A DNA stretch of 64,000 bases from Atlantibacter hermannii. Lineage in GTDB: Bacteria; Pseudomonadota; Gammaproteobacteria; Enterobacterales; Enterobacteriaceae. The stretch is from the NCBI GenBank assembly GCA_900635495.1, contig LR134136.1:2790001-2854000 (forward strand). Reading direction: 5' to 3'. The notes beneath the pieces are model-generated. The model was given only the letters and a program-made list of their open reading frames with translations. It searched no databases and had not been told where the DNA came from. The position numbers and the translations under genes were made by a program. This document shows positions 1 to 8,249 of the stretch, one piece after another (within the stretch, counting starts at the first letter, position 1; each line of letters opens with the position of its first letter).

Positions 1-139
1 GGAGGAAATGCAGCGAAAAAGAATATTATAGTTAGCGAAGCGCGGCAATAATATTACAGCGAATTGCATTTAAGTCATAAAACGTCACGACCCACTATTA
101 TTAAGCGGGCCGTAACTATTAAATTTAATAGCTTGTATT

Positions 140-1252
140 TTACTGCGCGTTATTATCCCGCCACCATTGTGTAAAAGTTTGCAGGTTATTATCGACTTCC
201 ACAGTTTCACCCAGTTTTGGCGTCAGCAAACGCCAGGGTTTATCTGCGCTGGCCGCGGTGATGCGCTCCAGCGGTTCATTCCAGCGGTGATGGGCGAGCT
301 TGAATTTGCTGTTATGGGAGGGCAGCACGGCGTTGGTCTGCAAATCCGTTGCGGCGGCGGCGGCCTGCTCCGGGGTCATATGGATAAACGGCCACTGGCT
401 GTCATACTGCCCGCACTCCAGCACGGCGAGGTCGAACCCGCCAAATTTAGCGCCGATCTCCCGGAAATGCCTGCCATAACCGCTGTCTCCGCCGAGATAA
501 AGTCGATGGTTCGGTGTGACGATGGCGTATGACGCCCACAGCGTCTGATTACGCTTAAAGAAACGGCCTGAAAAATGCTGGGCAGGAAGCGTATGAATTT
601 CCAGTGCATCGGTTTTCATTACGCTGTGCCACCCGCCTTCCACTATTTTATCCCGGGAGAAGCCCCATTTTTCAAAATAAGATCTGACGCCGGTGGGCGT
701 AATAATCTGGCCGATTTTATCGCGCAGGGCATTAATCGTCGGATAATCCAGATGGTCCCAGTGATCGTGAGTAATTAACAGGTAATCGATCTGCGGAATA
801 TCGTCGGCGTGATAAATATTACTGCCGTTAAATGCCACGTTGGTACGCGGAACGGGCGAGGCATAATCGCTGAACACCGGATCGACTAAATAATTCTTTC
901 CGTCGAGGCGAATGAAATAGCTCGAGTGTCCCATCCACACCACGGCATTTTGCGTGAGCTGGTGCAGATTGGTTTTTTGCGACGGCAGCGTGCGTTCCGG
1001 CTGCGCGCCCTCATCTTTGCCGAATAAAAAGCGATACCACAGGGTTAATCGGCTTTGGGTGCGGGTCACCGGCGGCGGATCATCGGCATTATGGAATTGC
1101 CCGTCGCGATACAGGGGGTTATTCGCCTGCGCCGGAACGACCGGTGAGGCGTATTGCGGCTGTTGCAGCCAGGCAAAGATGAACAGCGCGACAAGTGCGA
1201 TAAAGATAATCAAGTAGCGGATCCCACGTTTACGTTTCGAACCTTTTGGCAT
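140..1252 (-). CDS. Membrane-anchored metallo-beta-lactamase-fold hydrolase (NAPE-PLD/RomA-like)
   Basis: A 370-residue protein with a basic N-terminus, one membrane segment at about residues 11-29, and a metallo-beta-lactamase fold. The metal motif HxHxDH is visible at residues 162-167 (THDHWDH), with a further conserved GGDSGYG near residue 255 and a late His in LPSHNSKF. This layout matches the NAPE-PLD-like family that includes UlaG and Enterobacter RomA; the substrate is not known. The catalytic domain probably lies in the periplasm behind the anchor, which is inference from the basic N-terminus. The gene stands alone downstream of repeat copy A, which occupies the region before its start. 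No neighbouring ramA-like regulator is visible, so the RomA link is only by family. Confidence 0.8.
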   Translation of the reverse strand: MPKGSKRKRGIRYLIIFIALVALFIFAWLQQPQYASPVVPAQANNPLYRDGQFHNADDPPPVTRTQSRLTLWYRFLFGKDEGAQPERTLPSQKTNLHQLTQNAVVWMGHSSYFIRLDGKNYLVDPVFSDYASPVPRTNVAFNGSNIYHADDIPQIDYLLITHDHWDHLDYPTINALRDKIGQIITPTGVRSYFEKWGFSRDKIVEGGWHSVMKTDALEIHTLPAQHFSGRFFKRNQTLWASYAIVTPNHRLYLGGDSGYGRHFREIGAKFGGFDLAVLECGQYDSQWPFIHMTPEQAAAAATDLQTNAVLPSHNSKFKLAHHRWNEPLERITAASADKPWRLLTPKLGETVEVDNNLQTFTQWWRDNNAQ

Positions 1253-1379
1253 TGGTGCATACGCTCCGGGCGAGTCAAAGACAGCCTGCGCTGTTGGGGC
1301 AGTATTTTTTCTACATGTTCAGAGGGATAAGGGTAGAACATGATGGGGAGTGTGGGGGGGATGGCACAAAGTGCCAATG

Positions 1380-1611
1380 TTGTTCGGTTCGCTTTGGGTA
1401 GCGGGGCGTTTTTGTGTTTTGTGGAGTTGTTCCGTTCGCTTCGGGCTGCGGGGCCTTTTTGTGTAGGGTGGAATTGTTCCGTTCGCTTTGGGCTGCGGGG
1501 CCTTTTTGTGTAGGGTGGAATTGTTCCGTTCGCTTTGGGCAGCGGGGCCTTTTTGTGTAGGGTGGAATGGTTCCGTTCGCTTTGGGCAGCGGTGCGCTTC
1601 ATTTGTCACCG
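1380..1611. repeat. Tandem array of a 47-bp unit (outer arm of repeat copy A)
   Basis: About four and a half head-to-tail copies of a 47-bp unit begin at 1380, 1427, 1474, 1521 and 1568. Each contains TTGTTCCGTTCGC, then a GGGGCCTTTTTGTG block and ends in GTGGAA. The second to fourth copies are nearly identical and the outer ones have diverged. There are no unique spacers, so this is not CRISPR. The unit length is not a multiple of three, so no reading frame is kept across units. Confidence 0.85.
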
Positions 1612-2300
1612 GCGAACGCGACCGGGTTGGGGGCGCTCGCCGCCGCGCCCCAACACCCCCGGCTCCCCCTGTCACCCTCGCCGCTTCGCGGTCCCCTCGG
1701 CTTACCGCGTCCGGCTTCGGGACCGGGCGCGACGCCACATCCATGTGGCTCACGCCCTCTGACGGCATCCATGCCGTCAGCCCCGGCCTCCCGCGCACGC
1801 CTCGGCGAGGGCGATGGGGTCCAACACCCCCGCGATAATTTCAGGTTTTTTAATGGGACTGAAGTGTCGCGATGAGTATGGAAAAATAAAAAGAAAAGCG
1901 TGGATTGGGGGCGTTATCTCACAGCGACAAAAACCGTCTTGTAAAACATAAAAATCTGAAAGTTGGGGGGTTGGGTCCGGCATCAAAATCGCCGAACCGG
2001 AATTGACGAGCCAGGTCATCCCCGCAGGGATGCGGGGATGAGGTCGGGAAAGGCAGGATGCCGTATCCCGACCGACCTGAAGCGAGGAAATGGAGGCGAG
2101 GGAAGCGGCAGAGCCGCCGATTTTGTTGGCCGGGAGCCGGGGGTGTCGGGGCGCGGCGGGGAGCGCCCCTGACACGTTCGCCGTCAATGCGGCCTCTGTG
2201 GATGAAAACGCCCCGAGCGAACGGAACCTTTCCACCGCCCGAAAGGCCCCCGCTGCTGAAGCGCCCCCCTTCCACAAAATCCAAAAAAGCCCCCAACCTG
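1380..2300 (-). repeat. Composite intergenic repeat, copy A (inverted relative to copies B and C)
   Basis: This copy holds, left to right, the 47-bp array, the alpha arm (about 1612-1840), an AT-rich centre (about 1840-1965), the beta arm (about 1970-2200) and a short degraded array (about 2205-2300). The alpha arm contains hairpins at 1725-1757 and 1759-1780, and the beta arm at 2016-2041 (an 11-bp perfect stem) and 2042-2073. The reverse complement aligns along its length with 16517-17520 and 27283-28352. It lies between the 3' end of the iron-uptake operon and the start of the metallo-beta-lactamase gene. I do not recognise it as a named repeat family. Confidence 0.85.
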
Positions 2301-2311
2301 CAATGCAAAAA

Positions 2312-2608
2312 CTACTTCTGCGTTTGAATAAACGCCACCAACCCTTTGATCTGCTCATCCGTCAGCTTCGCCTTCGCCCTGGCGGCAGCGCTGCTCCCCC
2401 CGGCATCGCGGATCGCCGTCATCCCTTCCACTGCCTGCTGCTCGCTGAGCGTAATCAGCGGCGGCGCTTTATTAAACGCCGGTTTATCCGCCTTGCGCCC
2501 GTGGCAGCCCGAACAGTCACGCTGAAACTGCCGCGCATAATCCGGCGTAGCGGCAACGCTGGTTGACACGTACGCCAACCCACACAATACCAGCATCCCC
2601 AGTCTCAT
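2312..2608 (-). CDS. Small periplasmic c-type cytochrome of the iron-uptake operon
   Basis: A 98-residue protein with a signal peptide (cleavage likely after residue 20) and a haem-binding CSGCH at residues 32-36. It is a single-haem class I-type cytochrome c. It is the last gene of the minus-strand operon; its ATG overlaps the TGA of the thioredoxin-like gene in an ATGA junction, indicating translational coupling. In P19/FTR1-type systems, accessory periplasmic redox proteins are thought to manage the iron oxidation state; electron transfer for that purpose is inferred from context only. Confidence 0.8.
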   Translation of the reverse strand: MRLGMLVLCGLAYVSTSVAATPDYARQFQRDCSGCHGRKADKPAFNKAPPLITLSEQQAVEGMTAIRDAGGSSAAARAKAKLTDEQIKGLVAFIQTQK

Positions 2609-3093
2609 CAGCCTTCCCCCGCCAGTTTACGGAAGGTCGCCGTCAGCGCCTGCTCATCACGCGCGCCCTGGTGCATATCAATCACCCGCCCGGCGGGATC
2701 AATCAAAAACGATGTCGGCGTGCCGATCACCTGATAACGCTCCTGAGTGATCTTCATCTGATCGCGCACCACCGGGTAGGTGATATGGTGTTCCGCCAGC
2801 ATCGGCGCGATATCCACCGCATCGTTATCCGTATTGACCGCCACCACCACCAGCTTATCGCCCCACTGTTGGCTCAGTTTCTCCAGCGTGTGCATCTCCG
2901 CCATACAGCCGCCACAGCTGACCGACCAGAAATTGAGGTACACGCCTTTACCCTGCCACGCCTCAAGCTTCGCCTCATGTCCCTGGCTGTCGAAGGCCGC
3001 CAGTTGCGGTGCCGGTTCGCCCAGCGCCAGTTTTTCCTCTTTGCATCCAGCCAGCGCCACCAGCAGGATGAAGAGCAGATTACGCCAGCGCAT
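2608..3093 (-). CDS. TlpA/ResA-like thioredoxin-fold lipoprotein
   Basis: A 161-residue protein with a lipobox LAGC at residues 14-17, predicting a lipid-anchored periplasmic protein. The redox motif is CGGC at residues 60-63, with the cis-Pro loop IGTPTSF further on, as in TlpA/ResA proteins. The start overlaps the 3' end of the ABC ATPase gene by 14 bases. The Campylobacter jejuni P19 cluster (cj1658-cj1665) also ends with thioredoxin-like genes, so a role in keeping a component of the iron system reduced is likely, though not shown here. Confidence 0.82.
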   Translation of the reverse strand: MRWRNLLFILLVALAGCKEEKLALGEPAPQLAAFDSQGHEAKLEAWQGKGVYLNFWSVSCGGCMAEMHTLEKLSQQWGDKLVVVAVNTDNDAVDIAPMLAEHHITYPVVRDQMKITQERYQVIGTPTSFLIDPAGRVIDMHQGARDEQALTATFRKLAGEG

Positions 3094-3772
3094 GGTTACG
3101 TTCCTCGCTCAGATATTTACCGTGTTGCAGGCGGATAACCCGGTCAGCAAACTGGCCGAGCGCCGGGTTGTGGGTGACCATCACAATGGTGCGCCCCTGG
3201 CGATGCAGATCTTTTAACAGCGCCAGTACCCGGCGTTCATTTTCTTCGTCCAGGTTGCCGGTGGGCTCATCGGCGAAAATCACCGGCGGTTCGTTAACCA
3301 GCGCCCTCGCGATGCATACCCGCTGCTGCTCACCCCCGGAAAGCTGGACTGGGCAAATGGGTCATACGGTGTTCCATCCCCACCTGCGCCAGCACCGCTT
3401 TCGCCGCGCTTTCATCCACCACACTGTGATAGTGCTGGGCCAACATGACGTTCTCCAGCGCGGTAAGAAACGGGATCAGGTGGAACTGCTGGAAGACCAG
3501 ACCAATCTTCTCGGCGCGAAACCGCCGACGGCCTCTTCATCCAGCCCGGCGGCGTCGGTGTCGTCGAGGAACACCTGGCCGTCGCTCACCGTGTCGAGAC
3601 AGGTCAGGATATTCATCAGCGTGGTTTTGCCGGAGCCGGACGCGCCCATGATGGCCACAAACTCGCCGTGCGCAATGCGCAGGTTGATGTCGTCCAGCGC
3701 GGTCACATCGCCAAAGCGTTTATACAGATGGCGGGTTTCAATCACCGCCTGCGGAATGCGCGATACAGACAT
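3080..3772 (-). CDS. ABC transporter ATP-binding protein, MacB/LolD type (two frameshifts in this sequence)
   Basis: The ATPase of the iron-uptake operon. Translation from ATG at 3772 gives Walker A GASGSGKTT; the C-terminal part gives Walker B VIFADEPTGN and the switch histidine in VTHN. The frame breaks twice: one base is missing near 3518 and one is extra near 3344-3346. Correcting both joins the halves and restores the signature LSGGEQQRV, giving about 230 residues, normal for this family. I take both breaks as sequence errors. The gene starts 5 bases after the preceding permease gene and overlaps the next by 14. It pairs with the two FtsX-like permeases upstream. Confidence 0.82.
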
Positions 3773-3776
3773 AGCG

Positions 3777-4907
3777 CTACTCTCCTTTGAGAACTTTTGC
3801 CGGTTCGACGCTGACCGCGCGGCGCACCGGGACAATGGCCGCCGCAGCGGCGACCAGAAGCGATAAAACGAGCGTGATCGGCAGTACCGGTAAACGCAGC
3901 GCAATGCTGGCGTTAAACACCGTCATGCCTAACAGCTGCGCCAGTAAATATCCGAGCACCCAGCCGCAGACCACCGCCGCCAGAGCGATCAATCCGGTTT
4001 CTGCCAGCATCTGGCGAACAATGTCGCCGTGGGTTGCGCCGAGCGCTTTTTGCAGGGCGAACTCTTTTGCCCGCTCGCCGACGATGGCCATCAGTGTGGT
4101 GTTCACGCACAGCGAAGACAGCGCCAGGATCACAATGGATACCAGCCCCATCAGACCTTTTATTTTGTCCAGCACCTGGCCTTCCGACGCGGAGACTTTA
4201 CGGATTGGACGGATATCCAGCTGCGGATACTGCTGTTGCAGGGTGCTGGCGTAGTGATCCACCTGGCCGAGATCGTTATTCACGCTGAGTAAGGCATGAT
4301 TAAGCTCGCCGGGTTTATTCAGCAGGCGTTGCGCCAGATCGACATTGACGATCAACATGTTATCGGTGGCGTCACCCGCCTCCACCAGCCCTTTAACGCG
4401 TAACGCTTTTTTCCCTTCGTCGCCGATAATCGTGACGCTGTCACCCACTTTCAGGTTCAGCCGCTCCGCCAGTTTGATGCCCACCATGGCGTTACGATCG
4501 TCAAAATTCACACCCACCCAGTTGCCGGTGACCTGCCAGTACGGCGCCAGTTTCGGCATGGATTCAAACCACACACCCATCACCACCACTTTTTCCAGCT
4601 CGGTACGGGCCATACCGTAAAGCACCGGGCTGGCGGCGTTGATCAGGTTCGCCGGGGCGGCGTCGATGATCGGCTGGAGCTCGGTCTGGTTCATGCTTTT
4701 ACCGTGACCGGGGCCGATATAGAAATTCGCGCCGAAGGTGCGCAGTTCTTCACTCATTTTGGCGTTGATATCGAACCAGACCGCCGACAGCGCCGTGACG
4801 ATTGCCGCCCCGACGGTGAGCGCGGCAAATACCACGCTGACCCGCTGTACCCGCAGGCGCAGCGCACGCCACACCAGTAACCACAGCATGGAATGCTTAG
4901 CGTCCAT
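3777..4907 (-). CDS. FtsX/MacB-like ABC permease (second of two)
   Basis: About 376 residues with the FtsX-type layout: one N-terminal membrane segment, a large extracytoplasmic domain at about residues 45-240, and three C-terminal membrane segments. I chose ATG at 4907 because a GGAGG lies just upstream; it overlaps the TAA of the preceding permease gene by 11 bases. A longer in-frame start exists at 4937 but lies deeper in the upstream gene. The last gene of the membrane pair is followed after 4 bases by the ATPase gene. The equivalent in C. jejuni is cj1662. The cargo is unknown. Confidence 0.8.
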   Translation of the reverse strand: MDAKHSMLWLLVWRALRLRVQRVSVVFAALTVGAAIVTALSAVWFDINAKMSEELRTFGANFYIGPGHGKSMNQTELQPIIDAAPANLINAASPVLYGMARTELEKVVVMGVWFESMPKLAPYWQVTGNWVGVNFDDRNAMVGIKLAERLNLKVGDSVTIIGDEGKKALRVKGLVEAGDATDNMLIVNVDLAQRLLNKPGELNHALLSVNNDLGQVDHYASTLQQQYPQLDIRPIRKVSASEGQVLDKIKGLMGLVSIVILALSSLCVNTTLMAIVGERAKEFALQKALGATHGDIVRQMLAETGLIALAAVVCGWVLGYLLAQLLGMTVFNASIALRLPVLPITLVLSLLVAAAAAIVPVRRAVSVEPAKVLKGE

Positions 4908-6180
4908 ACAGCACCTCCACCGGGTAAAGCCGCGCAATGCGCCGTGCCGGGAACCAGGTGCCGATCAACGAAATCAACACCGCCACCACCAGCACACAGG
5001 GCACCACCACCCAGGCAAAATTGAGCGGCGCGTCGAATAACATCATGCCGATAGATTTTGCCAGGCCCCAGCCTGCCACGCAGCCCGCCGCGCCGCCCAG
5101 TAAACCGCTGCTTGCCGCTTCCAGGTAAAACAGCAGCATGATCTGCCACTGACGCGCACCGAGCGCCTTCATCAGGCCGATCTCTTTAGCGCGCTCCATA
5201 ATGGTGCTGGTCATCAGCGAGGCGATGCCCATCGCGGCTGCCACTAGCGCGGCCAGGGTCACCACCGCCAGCAGCAACTGGATCTTGTCGATCACCACCC
5301 CTTCCGAGGCCGCCACCTGCCAGATAGGACGCACCACCGACCCCGAAATCGCTTCTTCAAGCTGATGGGCGATGGAGGAGACAAACGCCGTGCAGTACCA
5401 GAGGTCGTACTCTTCGGCATTCAGCGCATCAAGGTTTTCCCTGGCGCGGCGCGACAGTTCGTTTTCCGGTACGGTGAGCGCCGAAACGCGGATCGCCTGC
5501 ACTTTGCCCGGCAGCCCCAGTAGCGTCTGGGCAATGCTGAGCGGCATCACCAGTTGGTTATCCTCATCGCCGCCGCTGGCCAGAATGCCGCTGACGGTGA
5601 CGCGTTGTGCGGTTTTCTCGCCCTGCAAGGCCAGGACGTCCCCTGCTTTCAGTCCGAGGCGTTTTGCCAGGCTCTGACCAACCAGCGTTTGCTGCGTATC
5701 GGTCACCGGCTCCTGCGGCCACGCACCGGTCACCTGCCAGTAAGGGCTGACCACCTGCTGGCCGATGCGGTAATCCTCTTCATCCGGCACGCCCACCGGC
5801 TGATTAAAGAAGGTGCCAAGTATGTTGACCGGTTTACCGTTCAGCATCACTTCGCCGCCTAACAGCGGGGCAAAGCCAACGATGTTATTGCGCCAGAAAA
5901 TGTCTTTGATGTTCGGCAGTTCTTTCTCGTCGAGGAAATCCTGCCCGGAGAGCGGGTTGCTCTGCTCGCTGAACAGCGCGGGCAGCGCCGCCTGGCCCGC
6001 CGGTTCGATGAGAATGTTGGCACCGTAGGATTTCAGCTCGCGGGACATTTTGTCCCCGATATCAATCGATACCGCCAGCAACGCGGAAATCAGCCCCGAC
6101 GCCAGGAATACCGTTAACACCGCCAGCAGTTTGCGACGCAGATTGCGCCCCCAGGTCTGACGCAGCATTCGCCACAGCAT
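4897..6180 (-). CDS. FtsX/MacB-like ABC permease (first of two)
   Basis: A 427-residue permease with one N-terminal membrane segment (about residues 18-38), a periplasmic domain, and three C-terminal membrane segments ending in an ARRIARLYPVEVLYGR-type tail common in MacB/FtsX permeases. It starts 2 bases after the Fe-S membrane protein gene and overlaps the next permease. The two permeases are similar only in layout and probably form a heterodimer with the ATPase encoded at 3080-3772. In P19 clusters this ABC unit always accompanies FTR1, P19 and the Fe-S membrane protein; its transported substrate has not been established. Confidence 0.8.
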   Translation of the reverse strand: MLWRMLRQTWGRNLRRKLLAVLTVFLASGLISALLAVSIDIGDKMSRELKSYGANILIEPAGQAALPALFSEQSNPLSGQDFLDEKELPNIKDIFWRNNIVGFAPLLGGEVMLNGKPVNILGTFFNQPVGVPDEEDYRIGQQVVSPYWQVTGAWPQEPVTDTQQTLVGQSLAKRLGLKAGDVLALQGEKTAQRVTVSGILASGGDEDNQLVMPLSIAQTLLGLPGKVQAIRVSALTVPENELSRRARENLDALNAEEYDLWYCTAFVSSIAHQLEEAISGSVVRPIWQVAASEGVVIDKIQLLLAVVTLAALVAAAMGIASLMTSTIMERAKEIGLMKALGARQWQIMLLFYLEAASSGLLGGAAGCVAGWGLAKSIGMMLFDAPLNFAWVVVPCVLVVAVLISLIGTWFPARRIARLYPVEVLYGR

Positions 6181-6182
6181 GG

Positions 6183-7556
6183 TTACTCCTCCTTCACGTC
6201 CGGCACGAATTGCTCCGGCGCGGCGCGAAAACGGTTGTAGTTGGCTTCGGAGGCAAAGAACCAGGTTTTCCCGCCGTAGCTGAATTTGTACTCGGCCTTG
6301 TCGTTGGTGAGTGTTGCGCCGTTAACCGGATCGGTGACCTTCATGCTGATCACGGTAGAGAAGTAGTTCACGCCTGCTTCCAGCGAGGCTTTGCTCAGGG
6401 TGAGTTCGTTATTATCGGTTTTCCAGTCTTCAACCGGCACCGGATTACAACCGCCCGCTTTGCCAATGGATGGAATAAAAATATGCACCCCGCAGGCCAC
6501 GCAGATCACCTGATTGCCTTCCATCACGTAACCCTGGTCGCCGCACAACAGGCAGGCGTCAAATACCACGCCGAGACGCAGTTTGTCCGGGTAACGGTTG
6601 ATCACGAAAAAGCGCACGGCCTTCCCGTCGTCGGCCACCCAGACAAAACGGTGCAGTTTGCCGTCGCGTACCTGCTCGATGGGAATGTGGACGTTGCCGT
6701 CTTTTTGCAGCGTGACCGGTTTGGCCTCGGAGAGACGTGGCGGCTGAGAAGCCACCTGATCCCAGTAAAGTTGCCCGGCGGCAATCAGTACCGCGGTGGC
6801 GATGGTGCTCATCAGTAACCGGCGCGCACCGAGATAACGGGCGCTGGCGAGACGATGGGGAATCGGTTCCGGGGTTTGCCGCCTGATAGCGCGGCGGCGC
6901 AGCAGCTCCGGCAGCCAGCCAAACGCCAGCGCCAGCAGTAGCGCAGCGCCCGCCCAGTTAAACCACGGGGCGTTGTTGGTAACGCGGGAGACAAAACTCA
7001 GCAGCGATTTGGTGAGCGGCAGGACCTGGAGCTTCATCAGCAACAGCAGTAAATCCCCCGCCAGCGGCACCAGCAATAACGCGGCAGCCAGGACAGCCGT
7101 CGGCCACTGGGCGCGCGGCATCCGGCGCAGCAGCATAGCGCACAGCACGCCCGCCAGCGCCAGCAGCGCAAATGCGCCCACCAGCGCGGTAAGGTTGAGC
7201 AGCAGATCGGTATTGAGCACATGCGTAGTGGTCAACGCGCCGAGATTGGGGTCCTGCACCCAGTGCCGGGCCGCGCCGCCAATGAGCACGCCGTACCAGA
7301 CATAGCCCAGCCGGGTGGACGGCAGACGCCAGGTCGCCAGAAACAGCAGCAGCACGACGATTTCCACGCCGGTCAGCGCAAGCTGGAGCGTCTGGTTAGT
7401 CGGCAGTTGCAGGCCCAGCCATCCCCCCAGCGCCACGGCCAGGAGGCTTATCCATACCAGCGGGCGCAGCGTCGCCGTGCGCCGAACCCCGTTCACCCCG
7501 CACAGCAGCGCGATCAATAAAAACGCCTGCAGGGTCGTGACAAAAAAGTAACTCAT
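6183..7556 (-). CDS. Fe-S-membrane protein (DUF2318 family) of the P19 iron system
   Basis: A 457-residue protein. The N-terminal two thirds are a polytopic membrane domain of about eight segments. The C-terminal domain (about residues 285-457) has paired cysteines in CLLCGDQGYV and CVACGVH followed by GGCNP, typical of DUF2318, and ends in a YHS-like stretch (YGGKTWFFAS). The cysteines suggest bound iron-sulfur or another metal centre on the periplasmic side. It is equivalent to C. jejuni cj1660. A terminator-like hairpin separates it from the P19 gene upstream. Confidence 0.8.
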   Translation of the reverse strand: MSYFFVTTLQAFLLIALLCGVNGVRRTATLRPLVWISLLAVALGGWLGLQLPTNQTLQLALTGVEIVVLLLFLATWRLPSTRLGYVWYGVLIGGAARHWVQDPNLGALTTTHVLNTDLLLNLTALVGAFALLALAGVLCAMLLRRMPRAQWPTAVLAAALLLVPLAGDLLLLLMKLQVLPLTKSLLSFVSRVTNNAPWFNWAGAALLLALAFGWLPELLRRRAIRRQTPEPIPHRLASARYLGARRLLMSTIATAVLIAAGQLYWDQVASQPPRLSEAKPVTLQKDGNVHIPIEQVRDGKLHRFVWVADDGKAVRFFVINRYPDKLRLGVVFDACLLCGDQGYVMEGNQVICVACGVHIFIPSIGKAGGCNPVPVEDWKTDNNELTLSKASLEAGVNYFSTVISMKVTDPVNGATLTNDKAEYKFSYGGKTWFFASEANYNRFRAAPEQFVPDVKEE

Positions 7557-7600
7557 AACGTCAACTCAATGCGCCCAAAACCGCCGTTGCGTAAAACCAC

Positions 7601-7629
7601 AAAAGGGTGCCGGCATAGCCGACACCCTG
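7601..7629 (-). terminator. Hairpin with T-run between P19 and Fe-S membrane protein genes
   Basis: On the minus strand, GGGTGTCGGC TAT GCCGGCACCC (one G-T pair) is followed by TTTT. It can act as a partial terminator, so P19 and FTR1 would be made in excess over the six downstream proteins. Confidence 0.65.
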
Positions 7630-7688
7630 GTCACATCCTTTTGCACGTGCGTATGCACGTTGTTATGCACCACGCGCAGTGACGGCTA

Positions 7689-8216
7689 TCAGTTCAGCCC
7701 GACGTATTTAAACTCGTAGCTCACGTCAAACGGCTTCCACCAGCGGCCCACGCCGGTTTCGCCATCGGTGTGACGGTGCATCCCCGCTTTGGACGGCGGA
7801 TCGATGTGGTAAGTGACTTTGTAGTTGCCCACGCCCATCATTTTGATGTTCGCGCCGTAGTGCGGGCCATCGCTGGCGACCATCGGCATGAAGGTGCCTT
7901 CCTGTTTCGCGCCGGTATCGGTGTTTACCAGGGTGTAGTTAATGGTCAGGAACGGGATCCACTCACCCGCGCCGAAACCGTTTTTGTTGCCTTCCACCGC
8001 GTGAATATCCGCTTCAAGATGGATATCCGCCTTGGCGGCCGGCAGGCCCATGCCGCGCGGCTCCATGTCGATCGGCTGCAGGTAAACCGCCGCCAGCTCC
8101 ATTTCGTTCATGGTGATCGGCTCACCCGCCGGGTATTCTTTAAAGGCAAACGCCGCCGGTGCGGTAAACATTCCGGCAATCACGGCACTGGCAATCAGGC
8201 TCTTCTTGATGGTCAT
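7689..8216 (-). CDS. fetP: Periplasmic iron-binding protein P19 (FetP/Tpd family)
   Basis: A 175-residue protein with a signal peptide ending AFA at about residue 24 and mature start FKEYPAGEP, as in P19 of Campylobacter and FetP of uropathogenic E. coli. The Met/Glu/His residues that bind copper and iron in this family can be seen in MELAAVYLQPIDMEPRGMG and in MHRHTDG near residue 147. P19 is a periplasmic dimer that enhances iron supply to the FTR1 permease. It lies 33 bases after the permease gene in the same operon. Fur control is likely from the site at 10213-10231. Confidence 0.88.
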   Translation of the reverse strand: MTIKKSLIASAVIAGMFTAPAAFAFKEYPAGEPITMNEMELAAVYLQPIDMEPRGMGLPAAKADIHLEADIHAVEGNKNGFGAGEWIPFLTINYTLVNTDTGAKQEGTFMPMVASDGPHYGANIKMMGVGNYKVTYHIDPPSKAGMHRHTDGETGVGRWWKPFDVSYEFKYVGLN

Positions 8217-8249
8217 CAGACTTATCCTCTCGTCTCAAAGAAAAATTAG

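Noticed and set aside
1210..2358. Several open frames of 100-190 codons over repeat copy A
   Set aside because: They run through the 47-bp units and GC-rich arms in all frames and on both strands, have no ribosome sites or family match, and do not keep frame between copies.
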